Of a stretch of DNA of 64,000 bases, positions 43,698 through 52,726 are shown in pieces; within the stretch, counting starts at the first letter, position 1, and every line of letters starts with the position of its first letter. The notes beneath the pieces are model-generated. The model did no database searches and was not told where the DNA came from. It saw nothing but the letters and a program-made list of their open reading frames with translations. Position numbers and translations under genes: made by a program. This DNA is from Methylobacterium sp. Leaf99. Its GTDB lineage: Bacteria > Pseudomonadota > Alphaproteobacteria > Rhizobiales > Beijerinckiaceae. The stretch is from NCBI RefSeq assembly GCF_001422375.1, contig NZ_LMMU01000008.1, positions 76,268 to 140,267 on the forward strand, read 5' to 3'.

Positions 43698-44282
43698 GGC
43701 TTATCCTTTCGTCGTGAGAAGTCGTGCCCGCAGCCCCGCGCCCGTGCAGGCGCGGCTCCTGGGAAGCGGGGCGGTGAGATGCCGTAGGACCGAGGGCGGC
43801 ATCCTCGCGCGGTCCCGTGGGACCGGTGGTCCCGAAAGGACCGGAGGCTGCGCGGCCGTGCTGGGGAAGCGACCATGCGGAGAACGTGGTGATCTGGGAA
43901 GCCTGCGACGGACAGACAAGGCGTGAAGCCGGGCGGGGTTCCCGCGGCCCATCCGGAGGGGCCCGCGCGTCCTGTCTTCAACCGCGCCCGGGACGGCGCC
44001 CTGGACGGGGACGACGACACCCCCGAGGTTGCTGCATGACGGTGTGACGGCTACGCTACAGCCCGATGGGAACGGCGCGTCGGGGGCTTTCGTGAGGAAC
44101 CCGCATGGTCGCGAAACGTCTCCGGTCATGTCGGCGCGGCCCTTAACCGCGTGGAGATGGGTCGGGTGAGTTAGTACGGACCGGCATCGAAGCGGGGGCG
44201 GGATGACGGCAGTGAACGGGTGGGGGCCGAACCGGCCGGGGAGCGGCGCGGGCCGGCTCCCTCGTGGGACGCGCCGTTCGTG
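43698..44282. other. Divergent non-coding region between csp and tamA
   Basis: 585 bases without a supported gene. Near the csp side, GGTCCC-GT-GGGACC (43811-43824) and GGTCC-CGAAA-GGACC (43828-43842) form adjacent hairpins that would sit in a csp leader. On the tamA side GGAAC-N16-CGTC occurs at 44096-44120, an imperfect EcfG-type motif about 165 bases before tamA. A GTG at 44220 could extend tamA by 21 codons. Confidence 0.5.
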
Positions 44283-46271
44283 ATGGTGGCTTTGTTACGT
44301 GATGCCGTGACGCGCGCCCTCGCGCGGGCCGCCCTGCCCCTGGCCGTCGCACTTGTCGGCGGCGGCATGGCGGTACAGCCGGCCGTCGCCTTCGATCTGT
44401 TCGGCCTGTTCGGCTCGGAGGAAGAGCCGCCGGCTCCCAGTTCGGGCGCCCTGCCCTACACGGTCAAGTTTCAGGGGATCGATGACGACGATGTCCTGCG
44501 CGCGCTTCAGGACACCTCCACCCTCTACCGCCTGCGCCAGGATGCGCCGCCGGATGGCGAGGGCCTCGTGCGCCGGGCCGAGGCCGACCAGCGCCGTCTC
44601 GCCGACGTGCTTTCCGGCTACGGCTATTATCAGGGCACCGTCCAGATCCGCATCGACGGGGTGACGCTCTCGGGCGAGTCGAGCGTCGCGGCGGCGGCCG
44701 GTGCTGCGGAGGGGTCCCGCGCCCGCGCTCTCGTACCGGTGCGGATCACCGTCGAGGCCGGCCCGCTCTACACCCTGCGCGCCGTCACCGTGCGCGATTC
44801 CGCCGGCAATCCGTTTCCGGAGGAGGTGCTGCCCGTCCGCTTCACCCGCGTGGACGACGACGTGCCGGCGCGCTCCGCTACCGTGCTCGCCCGCGAGGCC
44901 AAGGTCGTCGACCGCTTCCGGGCCCTCGGACATCCCTTCGCCAAGGCGGTCGCGCGCGCACCCGTGGTCGACGACACGGCCCATGTCATGGATGTGGGTT
45001 TCACCATCGATCCCGGCCCCATCGCGGACCTCGGCGACGTGACCGTGCGCGGCACCGCGGGCCTCGATCCGGCGGTGGTGCGCTCGTTCATCTATGCCGA
45101 GCCGGGTGATCCGTATTCGCCCAAGGCCATCGCCGACATCCGCCGGTCCGTGGCGAAGGTCGAGGCCCTGGGCTCGATCCGGGTGCGCGAGGGCGAGGCC
45201 CTCGATCCCGCCGGCAACCTGCCGATCTTCGTCGATGTGACAGAGCGCGATCACAACCTCATCGGAGTCGCGGCGCGCTACTCCACCGTCGATGGCCCCG
45301 GCATCCGCGCCTATTACGCCAACCGCAACCTGTTCGGCGGCGGCGAGACCCTGCGGCTCGATGCCGATGTCTACTACCTCGGCAACGACCTCTACGCGAC
45401 GCAGCGCAAGCTCGCGGGCATCGATTCCAACGGCCTCGGCGGTCGCCTCTCGGCCACCTTCGTCAAGCCGGCCCTGTGGGGCACCCGCAACGATCTCGTC
45501 GCCAACCTGTTCGTCGGCCGCGAGGCGCAGCAATCCTACGTCAGCGACGCGGCCGGCGGCACCATCGGCCTGCGCCACCGCTTCTCCGACGCGTTCTTCG
45601 CGCAGATCGGCGTCGACGGGCAGGCCGGCCGCTCGCAGGACGCCCTCGGCAAGGTCGATTACCGCCTCGTCGGCGTGCCGCTCTCGGTGTCTTACGATTC
45701 CACCGACAACCTCCTGGATCCGACCAAGGGGGTCCGCGTCATCGCCTCGGCGACGCCCTATGCGGGCTTCCTCGGCTCTGACCCGTCGATCTTCGTCGCG
45801 AAGGCGCAGGGCTCGACCTATTATGCCCTCGACGACGAGGCCCGCTACATCCTCGCCGGCCGCATCGGCTTCGGCTCGATCTCCGGCGCGAACCTCGACG
45901 AGATCCCGGCCAACATCCGGTTCTTCGCCGGTGGCGGTGGCTCCGTGCGCGGCTTCCCCTATCGGACCCTCGGGCCGCGCGGCCCGTTCAACCTGCCCAT
46001 CGGTGGGCGCAGCCTGCTGGAGGCCTCATTCGAGGCCCGCATCAAGGTGACCGACACCATCGGCGTCGTGCCGTTCTTCGATGCCGGTACCGCCTTCGCG
46101 TCGAGCCTGCCCGATTTCGAGGAGCGCATCCGCTACGCGGCCGGCTTAGGGCTGCGCTACTACACCGGCATCGGCCCGATCCGCGTCGACGTCGCCTTCC
46201 CCCTGGACCGCATCAAGGGCAACCGCGAGCGCCCCGTGGCCCTCTACATCAGCCTGGGGCAATCGTTCTGA
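44283..46271 (+). CDS. tamA: TamA-like outer membrane assembly protein
   Basis: 662 residues of the Omp85 family. A signal sequence (ALPLAVALVGGGMAVQPAVA, cleavage before FDLF) is followed by POTRA-type repeats to about residue 330 and a C-terminal 16-strand barrel domain with the conserved GVPLSVSYDSTDNLLDPTKG, GGGGSVRGFPYRTLGP and a terminal strand ending in SLGQSF. With TamB it moves lipids or proteins between inner and outer membranes. Start at ATG 44283; GTG at 44220 is an alternative. Its stop overlaps the tamB ATG (TGATG). Confidence 0.93.
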   Translation: MVALLRDAVTRALARAALPLAVALVGGGMAVQPAVAFDLFGLFGSEEEPPAPSSGALPYTVKFQGIDDDDVLRALQDTSTLYRLRQDAPPDGEGLVRRAEADQRRLADVLSGYGYYQGTVQIRIDGVTLSGESSVAAAAGAAEGSRARALVPVRITVEAGPLYTLRAVTVRDSAGNPFPEEVLPVRFTRVDDDVPARSATVLAREAKVVDRFRALGHPFAKAVARAPVVDDTAHVMDVGFTIDPGPIADLGDVTVRGTAGLDPAVVRSFIYAEPGDPYSPKAIADIRRSVAKVEALGSIRVREGEALDPAGNLPIFVDVTERDHNLIGVAARYSTVDGPGIRAYYANRNLFGGGETLRLDADVYYLGNDLYATQRKLAGIDSNGLGGRLSATFVKPALWGTRNDLVANLFVGREAQQSYVSDAAGGTIGLRHRFSDAFFAQIGVDGQAGRSQDALGKVDYRLVGVPLSVSYDSTDNLLDPTKGVRVIASATPYAGFLGSDPSIFVAKAQGSTYYALDDEARYILAGRIGFGSISGANLDEIPANIRFFAGGGGSVRGFPYRTLGPRGPFNLPIGGRSLLEASFEARIKVTDTIGVVPFFDAGTAFASSLPDFEERIRYAAGLGLRYYTGIGPIRVDVAFPLDRIKGNRERPVALYISLGQSF

Positions 46272-49200
46272 TGGGATTTCGGGACCTTTTCCGTTCGCGC
46301 AAGAATCCCTCCCCCCTCTGCGGGGGGAGGGGCGCGCGCACCATCGTCGCGCTGAGCTGCATGGTGCTTCTCCTCGGCCCCGCACGCCCCACCCGTGCCG
46401 ACGAGGCCGAAAAATCGGTCCTCGGCGGCCTGCTCTCGAAGGCGCTCTCCACCCCCGGTTCGCAGGTCGCCATCGGGGCCGTCGACGGCGCCCTGTCCTC
46501 CGATGCCACGGTGCGTGACATCGCCATCAGCGATGCGAACGGTGTCTGGTTGAAGCTCGACCGGGCACGCCTGGTCTGGCGCCGCCTCGCCCTGCTCTCG
46601 GGCCGCCTCGAGATCGACAGCCTGGAGGTCGGGCGCCTCGAAATCCTGCGTCGTCCCCTGCCCGCCCCCGTCTCGGCCAAGGCGGAGCCCGACGGCGCGC
46701 TGCTGCCCGATCTGCCGGTGAAGGTCGAGGTCAAGGCGTTCAAGCTCGCCGAACTCGTGCTGGGCGAAGCCCTGGCCGGCCAGACCGCGCGACTGGCCGC
46801 CGACGGACGGGCCAAGCTCGGCGCCCCGTCCGAAGGCCTCGACCTCGACCTCAAGGTCCGTCGCCTCGACGCGGCGGGGGATTTCGCCGCTCGCCTGCTG
46901 TTCGTCCCCAAGGGCGAGACCCTGGAGCTCAAGACCACCCTGGTGGAGCCCGTGGGCGGCCTGCTTTCCAAGGCGGCCAACCTGCCCGGGACGCCGGCGA
47001 TCAACCTCGATCTCGACGGGCGCGGCACCCTGGATTCCTGGAACGCCCGCCTCGATTTCGATGCCGGGCCGGACCTCGGCGCCAAGGGCTCGGCCCGGAT
47101 CTCGCGCATCGGCACCGACCGGCGCCTCGCCCTCGACCTCGCCTCGCGCATCGAGGCGCTGCTGCCCGGCCCCGCGGCGGCGGTGTTCTCGGGCACGACG
47201 AAGCTCGAAGGGGGCCTGCGCTTCTCCGACGGCGGCGCCTTCGGCATCGACCGCCTCGATCTTACTTCGCGGACCGCCCGCCTGGAAGCGCGGGGGACCC
47301 TGACCGCCGATCGCGTTGCGGATTTCGTCGTCGCGGCCCGCGCCGTGCCGACGGACGGCGCCACCACCAAGGCGGGCGACGCCGAGCTCGACAGCCTCGT
47401 CTTCGACGGCAGCCTGAAGGGCCCCATCGCCCGTCCGACCGTCGACGGCATCCTCAAAGCCGCCGGCTTGCGCGCCGACGGCAATGCCCTCGACCGCGTC
47501 GAGGCCGCCATCGCCATGGCGCCGACGGGGCCGGATTCCGCCGCGAGCCGCTTCGCGCTCAGCGCCGACGCCAAGGTCGAAGGCCTGAGCCTCGCCGATC
47601 CGGCCCTGCGCCGCGCCATCGGAGCGCGGGCCGCCCTCGCCTTCCGGGGTACGCTCCAGCCCAGCGGCGTCGTGGAGGTGGCGAAGCTCGCCATCGAGGG
47701 CCCGACGGCCCGCGCGACCTATGCCGGAACTGTCGGCCAGAACACCCTGACGGGCACCGTCGATGCGGCACTCGCCGATCTCGCCGCCTTCTCGGACATT
47801 GCCGGCCGGCCGCTCGCCGGAAGTCTGACCGGGCAGGCGAAGCTCGGCGGCGATCCGGCCCGCAAGGCGGTGACCGCCGATGTGGATCTGCGCGCCGACC
47901 GCCTCGCCCTCTCGGTGCCGACGCTGGACGGCATGCTCGGCCGTAGCCCGCGCTTCACCGGACGCCTTGCCCAGGTCTATGACGGCTATGCCTTCGACGG
48001 GGCGCGCCTCGAGGGCGCCGAAATGGTCGCCCGCCTCGACGGACGCGCCACCGCCCGCATGGCCGACGCCAAGCTGCTCGTCGACCTGAAGGACCTCTCC
48101 GTCGTCGATGCCGCCCTGTCCGGCCGCGCCCTCCTCGATGGGCGCCTGACCGGCACCCTGGAGAAGCCCGACCTCACGGCGACGGTGACGGGGGACGACC
48201 TGCGCGCACAAGGACGGCCCATCCGGGCTCTGCGCCTGGAGACGGCGCTCCGCGATCTGACCGGCGCCCTCGACGGGACCGTGACGCTTACCGGCGATGT
48301 CGCCGGCAAGGCCCTTCGCGCCGATGCCCACCTCGCCCGCCTGCCCCAGGACTGGTCGCTGGATCGCCTCGCCTTCAACCTCGGCTCCGTCGCCATCGCG
48401 GGCAGCGCCCGCGTCGATGCCCGCTCCTTCCTCGCGGAGGGTAGCCTCACCATCGCGGCGGCGAACCTCGACGATCTCACACCCCTGGCCCTGACCTCCC
48501 TGGGCGGAAGTGTCGACGCGGCCGTCACCCTCACGCGGGCAGGCGGGCGCCAGGACGCGGCGATCCGGGCGAAGGGCGCGTCGCTGCGCGCGGGCGCCCT
48601 CGGCCTCGCCCGCCTCGACGCCGACCTCACCGGGCGCGACCTCCTCGCCCGGCCCGTCATCGACGGCCGCGTCAATGCCGACCGGGTCGTGGCCTCGGGC
48701 GAGACCCTGGATACCGTGCGCCTCGTCGCCACGGGCTCGCCGAGTGCCAGCGATATCACCCTGACCGCCAAGGCCCGCGCCTTCGACCTCGACGGCGCCG
48801 CGCGCCTCGTGCCCGCGGACCGGACCCGGATCGAACTCGCGCGCTTCTCCGCCGCGCGCGGCGGCGATCGCCTGGCGCTGGCCGGACCCGCCACCATCAC
48901 CCTCGCGGAGGGTGGCGCCGTGATCGACAATCTCGTGATCGCCGCCGGCACCGGGCGGGTCAGCCTGTCGGGTCGGGCCGGCTCGAAGCTCGACCTGAAG
49001 CTCGGTCTCCGCGCCGTGCCGCTCGCCATGGCGCGCATCGCCTCGCCGGGGCTCGCCCTCACCGGCACCCTCGATGGCGAAGCGGATCTGCGCGGTACAT
49101 CGGAGCGGCCCGAGGGGCACTACGCCTTCACCCTCGTGCGCCTCGTTACCCCTGAGACACGCAAGGCCGGCCTGCCGCCCATCGACGCCAAGGCCAGCGG

Positions 49201-50638
49201 CACCCTGTCCGATGGCCGCGCCGGCATCGAGGGCCGCGTCTCGGCCGGGCGCGGCGCCGATATGACAGTTTCGGGCTCCGTCCCGGTGGCGGCCGGTGGC
49301 AACATCGCGCTGAAACTCCGGGGCACCCTGGAAGCGGCCCTCGCCAACTCCCTCCTCAGCGTCGGCGGGCAGCGCGTCACGGGCCGCGTCGCCATCGATG
49401 CCGGCGTGTCCGGCACCCTCGCTGCCCCGCGTGCGGAGGGCGCTGCCACCCTCACGGGCGGTTCGTTCACCGACCCTCTCCAGGGCATCCGGCTGACCAA
49501 CATCGAGGGCCGCGTCACCGGGCGGGGCGACACCCTGTTGGTGGAGCGCCTGACCGCGCTGACCCGCAACGGCGGTACCCTGCGCGCCGACGGTCGCGTC
49601 GCCCTCCAGCCGGCGGCCGGGTTTCCCGGCAACCTGCGCCTCGTCGCCGAGCGGGCCGAACTCGTGTCGAGCCCGCTGATGACGGTGGTGGCGAGCCTCA
49701 ACCTCGCCCTGAGCGGTCCGCTTGCCCGCACACCCAAGGTCTCGGGACGCGTCGACCTCGTCTCCGTCGATGTCACGGTACCCGATCGCCTGCCGGCCAG
49801 CGTGAAGCCCCTGGAGGGCGTGCGGCACGTCAACACACCGCCCGACGTGCGCGCCCGCCTCGCCGCCCGGGCCGATCGCAAGGCCGCCGTCGCGGCGGCC
49901 GGACGCCGGCGGGGCAAGGCTGCCCCACCCTTCGACGCCACCCTGGATGTGGCGGTGAACGCCCCCAACCGCATCTTCGTGCGCGGACGCGGCATCGATG
50001 CCGAACTCGGCGGGGCCCTGCGGCTCACCGGCTCGTCGCGCGACCCCGTGGCGACGGGCGACTTCGAGATGCGGCGCGGCCGCCTCAGCGTGGTCGGTCA
50101 GCGCCTCGACTTCACCCGGGGGCGCCTGACCTTCGGCGGCGAGATCGCGCAGCCCGACCTCGACTTCCTGGCCGAGACCAAGGCCGCCGAAATCACGGCC
50201 CGCATCGCCGTGACGGGGCCCGCGAGCCAGCCGGTCTTCGCCATCACGTCCGATCCGACCCTGCCGCAGGACGAGGTCCTGTCGCGCCTCCTGTTCAAGA
50301 AGGCGTCAGGCGGCCTGTCGCCGTTCCAAGCCCTGCAGCTCGCCCAGGCCGTGGCCCAGTTTTCGGGCGGTGCCGGCGGCATCGACGTGTTCGAGCAGGC
50401 CCGCAAGGGCCTCGGCCTCGACAGCCTCGACATTTCCACGGGGGCGAGCGGCGGCCCGGCGGTGGGCGCCTCGCGCTACCTCAGCGACAAGCTCAGCGTC
50501 GGGGTGAAGGCCGGAGCCAAGCCCGCCGACACGGCGGCCACCATCGATTACGACGTGACCCGCCGCATCAAGATCCAGGGCGAGGCCGGCAGCGACGGCC
50601 GCACCGCCGTCGGCGTCGGCGCCGAGTGGGAGTATTGA
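46271..50638 (+). CDS. tamB: TamB-like translocation and assembly module protein
   Basis: 1455 residues. An N-terminal signal anchor (about 22-40) precedes a very long region of repeated beta strands rich in Ala, Gly, Asp and Leu (AsmA/TamB-type lipid groove), and the C-terminal DUF490 domain contains RGRGIDAELGGALRLTGSS, TFGGEIAQPDLDFLAET and DPTLPQDEVLSRLLF. Spans the periplasm and works with TamA, to which it is translationally coupled. Residues 12-21 (NPSPLCGGRG) are encoded by a REP-like palindrome, so the extreme N-terminus looks recently altered. Confidence 0.93.
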   Translation: MGFRDLFRSRKNPSPLCGGRGARTIVALSCMVLLLGPARPTRADEAEKSVLGGLLSKALSTPGSQVAIGAVDGALSSDATVRDIAISDANGVWLKLDRARLVWRRLALLSGRLEIDSLEVGRLEILRRPLPAPVSAKAEPDGALLPDLPVKVEVKAFKLAELVLGEALAGQTARLAADGRAKLGAPSEGLDLDLKVRRLDAAGDFAARLLFVPKGETLELKTTLVEPVGGLLSKAANLPGTPAINLDLDGRGTLDSWNARLDFDAGPDLGAKGSARISRIGTDRRLALDLASRIEALLPGPAAAVFSGTTKLEGGLRFSDGGAFGIDRLDLTSRTARLEARGTLTADRVADFVVAARAVPTDGATTKAGDAELDSLVFDGSLKGPIARPTVDGILKAAGLRADGNALDRVEAAIAMAPTGPDSAASRFALSADAKVEGLSLADPALRRAIGARAALAFRGTLQPSGVVEVAKLAIEGPTARATYAGTVGQNTLTGTVDAALADLAAFSDIAGRPLAGSLTGQAKLGGDPARKAVTADVDLRADRLALSVPTLDGMLGRSPRFTGRLAQVYDGYAFDGARLEGAEMVARLDGRATARMADAKLLVDLKDLSVVDAALSGRALLDGRLTGTLEKPDLTATVTGDDLRAQGRPIRALRLETALRDLTGALDGTVTLTGDVAGKALRADAHLARLPQDWSLDRLAFNLGSVAIAGSARVDARSFLAEGSLTIAAANLDDLTPLALTSLGGSVDAAVTLTRAGGRQDAAIRAKGASLRAGALGLARLDADLTGRDLLARPVIDGRVNADRVVASGETLDTVRLVATGSPSASDITLTAKARAFDLDGAARLVPADRTRIELARFSAARGGDRLALAGPATITLAEGGAVIDNLVIAAGTGRVSLSGRAGSKLDLKLGLRAVPLAMARIASPGLALTGTLDGEADLRGTSERPEGHYAFTLVRLVTPETRKAGLPPIDAKASGTLSDGRAGIEGRVSAGRGADMTVSGSVPVAAGGNIALKLRGTLEAALANSLLSVGGQRVTGRVAIDAGVSGTLAAPRAEGAATLTGGSFTDPLQGIRLTNIEGRVTGRGDTLLVERLTALTRNGGTLRADGRVALQPAAGFPGNLRLVAERAELVSSPLMTVVASLNLALSGPLARTPKVSGRVDLVSVDVTVPDRLPASVKPLEGVRHVNTPPDVRARLAARADRKAAVAAAGRRRGKAAPPFDATLDVAVNAPNRIFVRGRGIDAELGGALRLTGSSRDPVATGDFEMRRGRLSVVGQRLDFTRGRLTFGGEIAQPDLDFLAETKAAEITARIAVTGPASQPVFAITSDPTLPQDEVLSRLLFKKASGGLSPFQALQLAQAVAQFSGGAGGIDVFEQARKGLGLDSLDISTGASGGPAVGASRYLSDKLSVGVKAGAKPADTAATIDYDVTRRIKIQGEAGSDGRTAVGVGAEWEY
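46307..46331. repeat. REP-like palindrome inside the tamB start
   Basis: CCCTCCCCCC and GGGGGGAGGG form a perfect 10-bp inverted repeat around TCTGC within codons 13-21 of tamB. The same C-run/G-run unit occurs in the intergenic element at 17706-17829. Elements of this kind are normally intergenic. Confidence 0.7.
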
Positions 50639-50660
50639 GCGGCGGGCTCGGTGAACGCCG

Positions 50661-50849
50661 TCAGCGCATCAGCCACAGCGACTGGCCGAACCCGCTCAAG
50701 GGGGCGTGAAAATGGGTCACCAGCACGATGGCCCAAAGCAGCCCGAGCACGCTCGTCAGGCCGAGGAGGATGACCTCGCCGAACTCGTGGGCGCCACGCC
50801 GGGCGCCGGTCGCGGTCAGGGTCTTCGCATCGTGCGGGTTGCGCGCCAT
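50661..50849 (-). CDS. Small single-pass membrane protein
   Basis: 62 residues from the ATG 50847-50849 with GAGGA seven bases upstream. A basic N-terminus (MARNPHDAKTLTATGARRG) precedes one strong transmembrane helix (VILLGLTSVLGLLWAIVLVT, about residues 29-48) and a short C-terminus. The stop is 22 bases from the convergent tamB stop. No family recognised. Confidence 0.7.
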   Translation of the reverse strand: MARNPHDAKTLTATGARRGAHEFGEVILLGLTSVLGLLWAIVLVTHFHAPLSGFGQSLWLMR

Positions 50850-50966
50850 TCGGTATCCTCTTCGTTGTCCGCGCCGCCGCATGCGGCGTGACGGGCGAAA
50901 CGCCGCAAGGCCTGCGCCAGCACCTTCTTCGATCCCAGCGTCGAGGGCAGGCAGGCCCCGCCCCAC

Positions 50967-51503
50967 ATGCATCCCTCCACGGACCTCGCCCATCGGAGCC
51001 GCGCTTTGCCCGCTCGATCCCTGCTCTTCTACCCCGATCCACGCCTGCGCCTGCCGGCCGAGCCCGTCCAGGCGTTCGACGACCCCCTGCGGGCGGCGGC
51101 CGATGACCTGTTCGAGGCCCTCAAGGCAGTCTCAGCCCTCGGCCTCACCCTGCCGCATCTCGGTCGCCTGCAACGGGTGATGGTGGTTTGGCTGGAGCCC
51201 GGCGACCCTGCTACCATCTACGTAAACCCCGAGATCGTCTGGGCCTCGCCGGAGCGCGCCCCGCAGATGGAGGGCAGCGTTTCGATGCCGGGCGTCACCG
51301 ATCTCGTCGACCGGGCGACTCAAGTACGCCTGCGCTTCCAAGACCTCGATGGCACCGTGCGGGAGGAAAGCGCGGCGGGGTTCCGCGCCGCCTGCCTGCA
51401 GCACGAGATCGACCAACTCGACGGCATCTTTTGGATCGACCGCCTGTCGCGCCTGCGCCGGGACCGGGCCGTGAAGCGCTTCGGCAAACTGCCGCGTCCC
51501 TGA
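50967..51503 (+). CDS. Peptide-deformylase-like protein lacking canonical metal ligands
   Basis: 178 residues with the overall deformylase pattern but altered catalytic motifs. Motif 2, normally EGCxS, is EGSVS with Ser104 replacing the metal-binding Cys. Motif 3, normally QHExDHLxG, is QHEIDQLDG (His146, Glu147 kept; second His replaced by Gln150). Motif 1 (GxGxAAxQ) is degraded to LGLTLPHLG. Removal of N-formyl groups by the usual metal site is therefore unlikely. A housekeeping def must exist elsewhere. Start at ATG 50967; a TTG at 51006 is possible. Confidence 0.85.
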   Translation: MHPSTDLAHRSRALPARSLLFYPDPRLRLPAEPVQAFDDPLRAAADDLFEALKAVSALGLTLPHLGRLQRVMVVWLEPGDPATIYVNPEIVWASPERAPQMEGSVSMPGVTDLVDRATQVRLRFQDLDGTVREESAAGFRAACLQHEIDQLDGIFWIDRLSRLRRDRAVKRFGKLPRP

Positions 51504-51547
51504 CCCGACTGTTCCGCGCGCGCCGCACCCATGATACGCAGCCGTCC

Positions 51548-51985
51548 ATGCGGTTCGCTCTTCCGACGCTCCTGTCCTCGCTTCTGTCGGGCTCGATCGC
51601 CCTGGCGGCCCCCGCCGCGACCCCGGCGACCCCGCCCGTGATCGGCTGCCCGTCGCTCGCCAACCTGCGCATCTTGCTGCGCCAGGCCGGCAACGACCCG
51701 GCCAAGGCGGCGCTGCTCCTGTCCGACGACAGGGCGGACCATCTCGGATGCTCGATCCTCGGTCGCGAGGCCGTGACGGCGCTCGCCGACCATGCCGCCC
51801 TCAACGGAAACGCCTACGACTGCGTCACGATTCGGACGACGAGCGTGTGTCAGTGGACCGTCGCCGGGTCCGTAACGCCGGCCGAGCAGGCGCGTCCGGG
51901 ACGCCGGGCCCAGCCCGATACCGGTAAGGCTGCACCGGGCAAGAGCGTTCCGGACAAGGGCGGACAGGAAAAGACGCCGCGATGA
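51548..51985 (+). CDS. Secreted four-Cys protein, first of a tandem pair
   Basis: 145 residues. A signal peptide (ALPTLLSSLLSGSIALAAPA) is followed by a domain with four cysteines in the order GCPSLANLR, HLGCSILGRE, AYDCVTIR and SVCQWTV, then a Pro/Lys/Gly-rich tail. The downstream gene, overlapping by 4 bases (ATGA), encodes a shorter protein with the same Cys-Leu-Arg and C-T-x-R-x-C-x-W pattern, so the two are diverged tandem duplicates. Periplasmic, function unknown. Confidence 0.75.
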   Translation: MRFALPTLLSSLLSGSIALAAPAATPATPPVIGCPSLANLRILLRQAGNDPAKAALLLSDDRADHLGCSILGREAVTALADHAALNGNAYDCVTIRTTSVCQWTVAGSVTPAEQARPGRRAQPDTGKAAPGKSVPDKGGQEKTPR

Positions 51986-52284
51986 AACATGCCATTGGTG
52001 CCTTGGGCGGCGCAGTCCTGTTGCTGGCTGGGGCCGCGGCCGCCGCGCAGGAGTCCGCACGGCCGATCATCGCCTGCGAGACCCTCGTCGGGCTTCGCCA
52101 GCTGATGGGCGACGGTGCCACCGATCACATGACCGCCCTGACGCGGCTCCCAAGGCATCCGGCCTGCCGCCTGGTTCCGCGTGACCGGGTCGGTGCCGCC
52201 GAGCAGCGGGCGATGATCGGCGGCGCGCCGTTCGAGTGCCTTACGGTTCGGCACGAGGGCCGCTGCGGCTGGGTGATGCCCTGA
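51982..52284 (+). CDS. Secreted four-Cys protein, second of a tandem pair
   Basis: 100 residues with a signal peptide (AIGALGGAVLLLAGAAAAAQ). The mature part repeats the pattern of its upstream neighbour: ACETLVGLR, PACRLVPRDRV, FECLTVR and GRCGWVM, giving four aligned cysteines likely paired in two disulfides. It lacks the basic tail of the first copy. Coupled to it by an ATGA overlap. Function unknown. Confidence 0.75.
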   Translation: MKHAIGALGGAVLLLAGAAAAAQESARPIIACETLVGLRQLMGDGATDHMTALTRLPRHPACRLVPRDRVGAAEQRAMIGGAPFECLTVRHEGRCGWVMP

Positions 52285-52328
52285 AGACCAGCTCGGCCGC
52301 GACCCCGGCTGATCCTGCGCCGGGACGT

Positions 52329-52538
52329 TCAGGCGCTCAGGGGAGCACCGATTCTGGCGCGGAGCTGATGGCGCAGGTTCTGGTTGGCGGTCGCATCGGC
52401 GTCGAGGGCGGACATCAGACGCAGGAGGCGGCTGATGGGTGTCGAACGGTCCTGAACCGCTGCGGCGATCAGGTCCTGAAGCGGCGTCTGCTCGCAGGGA
52501 AACTGGGTGGTCTCGCTCGAAAGGGCCGGCTGGAGCAT
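52329..52538 (-). CDS. Small hypothetical protein
   Basis: 69 residues with a helical, soluble character (SRLLRLMSALDADATANQNL). No domain, signal or membrane segment was recognised. It converges on the four-Cys gene pair with a 44-base gap. Reasonable coding pattern and free space support it, but it could be spurious. Confidence 0.45.
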   Translation of the reverse strand: MLQPALSSETTQFPCEQTPLQDLIAAAVQDRSTPISRLLRLMSALDADATANQNLRHQLRARIGAPLSA

Positions 52539-52726
52539 GGGTCCGCGAATCCGTCGCTGTGTTCAGGCTAATCCCGCGCGGCTCGCTACGCCATGGGATC
52601 GCGCGGCGCCACCCCTTTTTGCCGCCTATCCATAGCCGGCATGGAATTTATCGCCCGACTGACCGTATTCGTCGGAAATGCGTGGATATCCATGTGTGGG
52701 AAAGCACACGATTCCGGCGGAGCGCT

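Noticed and set aside
44096-44120. EcfG-like motif GGAAC-N16-CGTC upstream of tamA
   Set aside because: The -10 element is imperfect and lies about 165 bases from the start; tamA is not a typical stress gene, so it is left as a weak note only.
46244-49828. A 1194-codon minus-strand open frame opposite tamB
   Set aside because: TamB is a clear full-length family member coupled to tamA; the opposite frame is compositionally a shadow.
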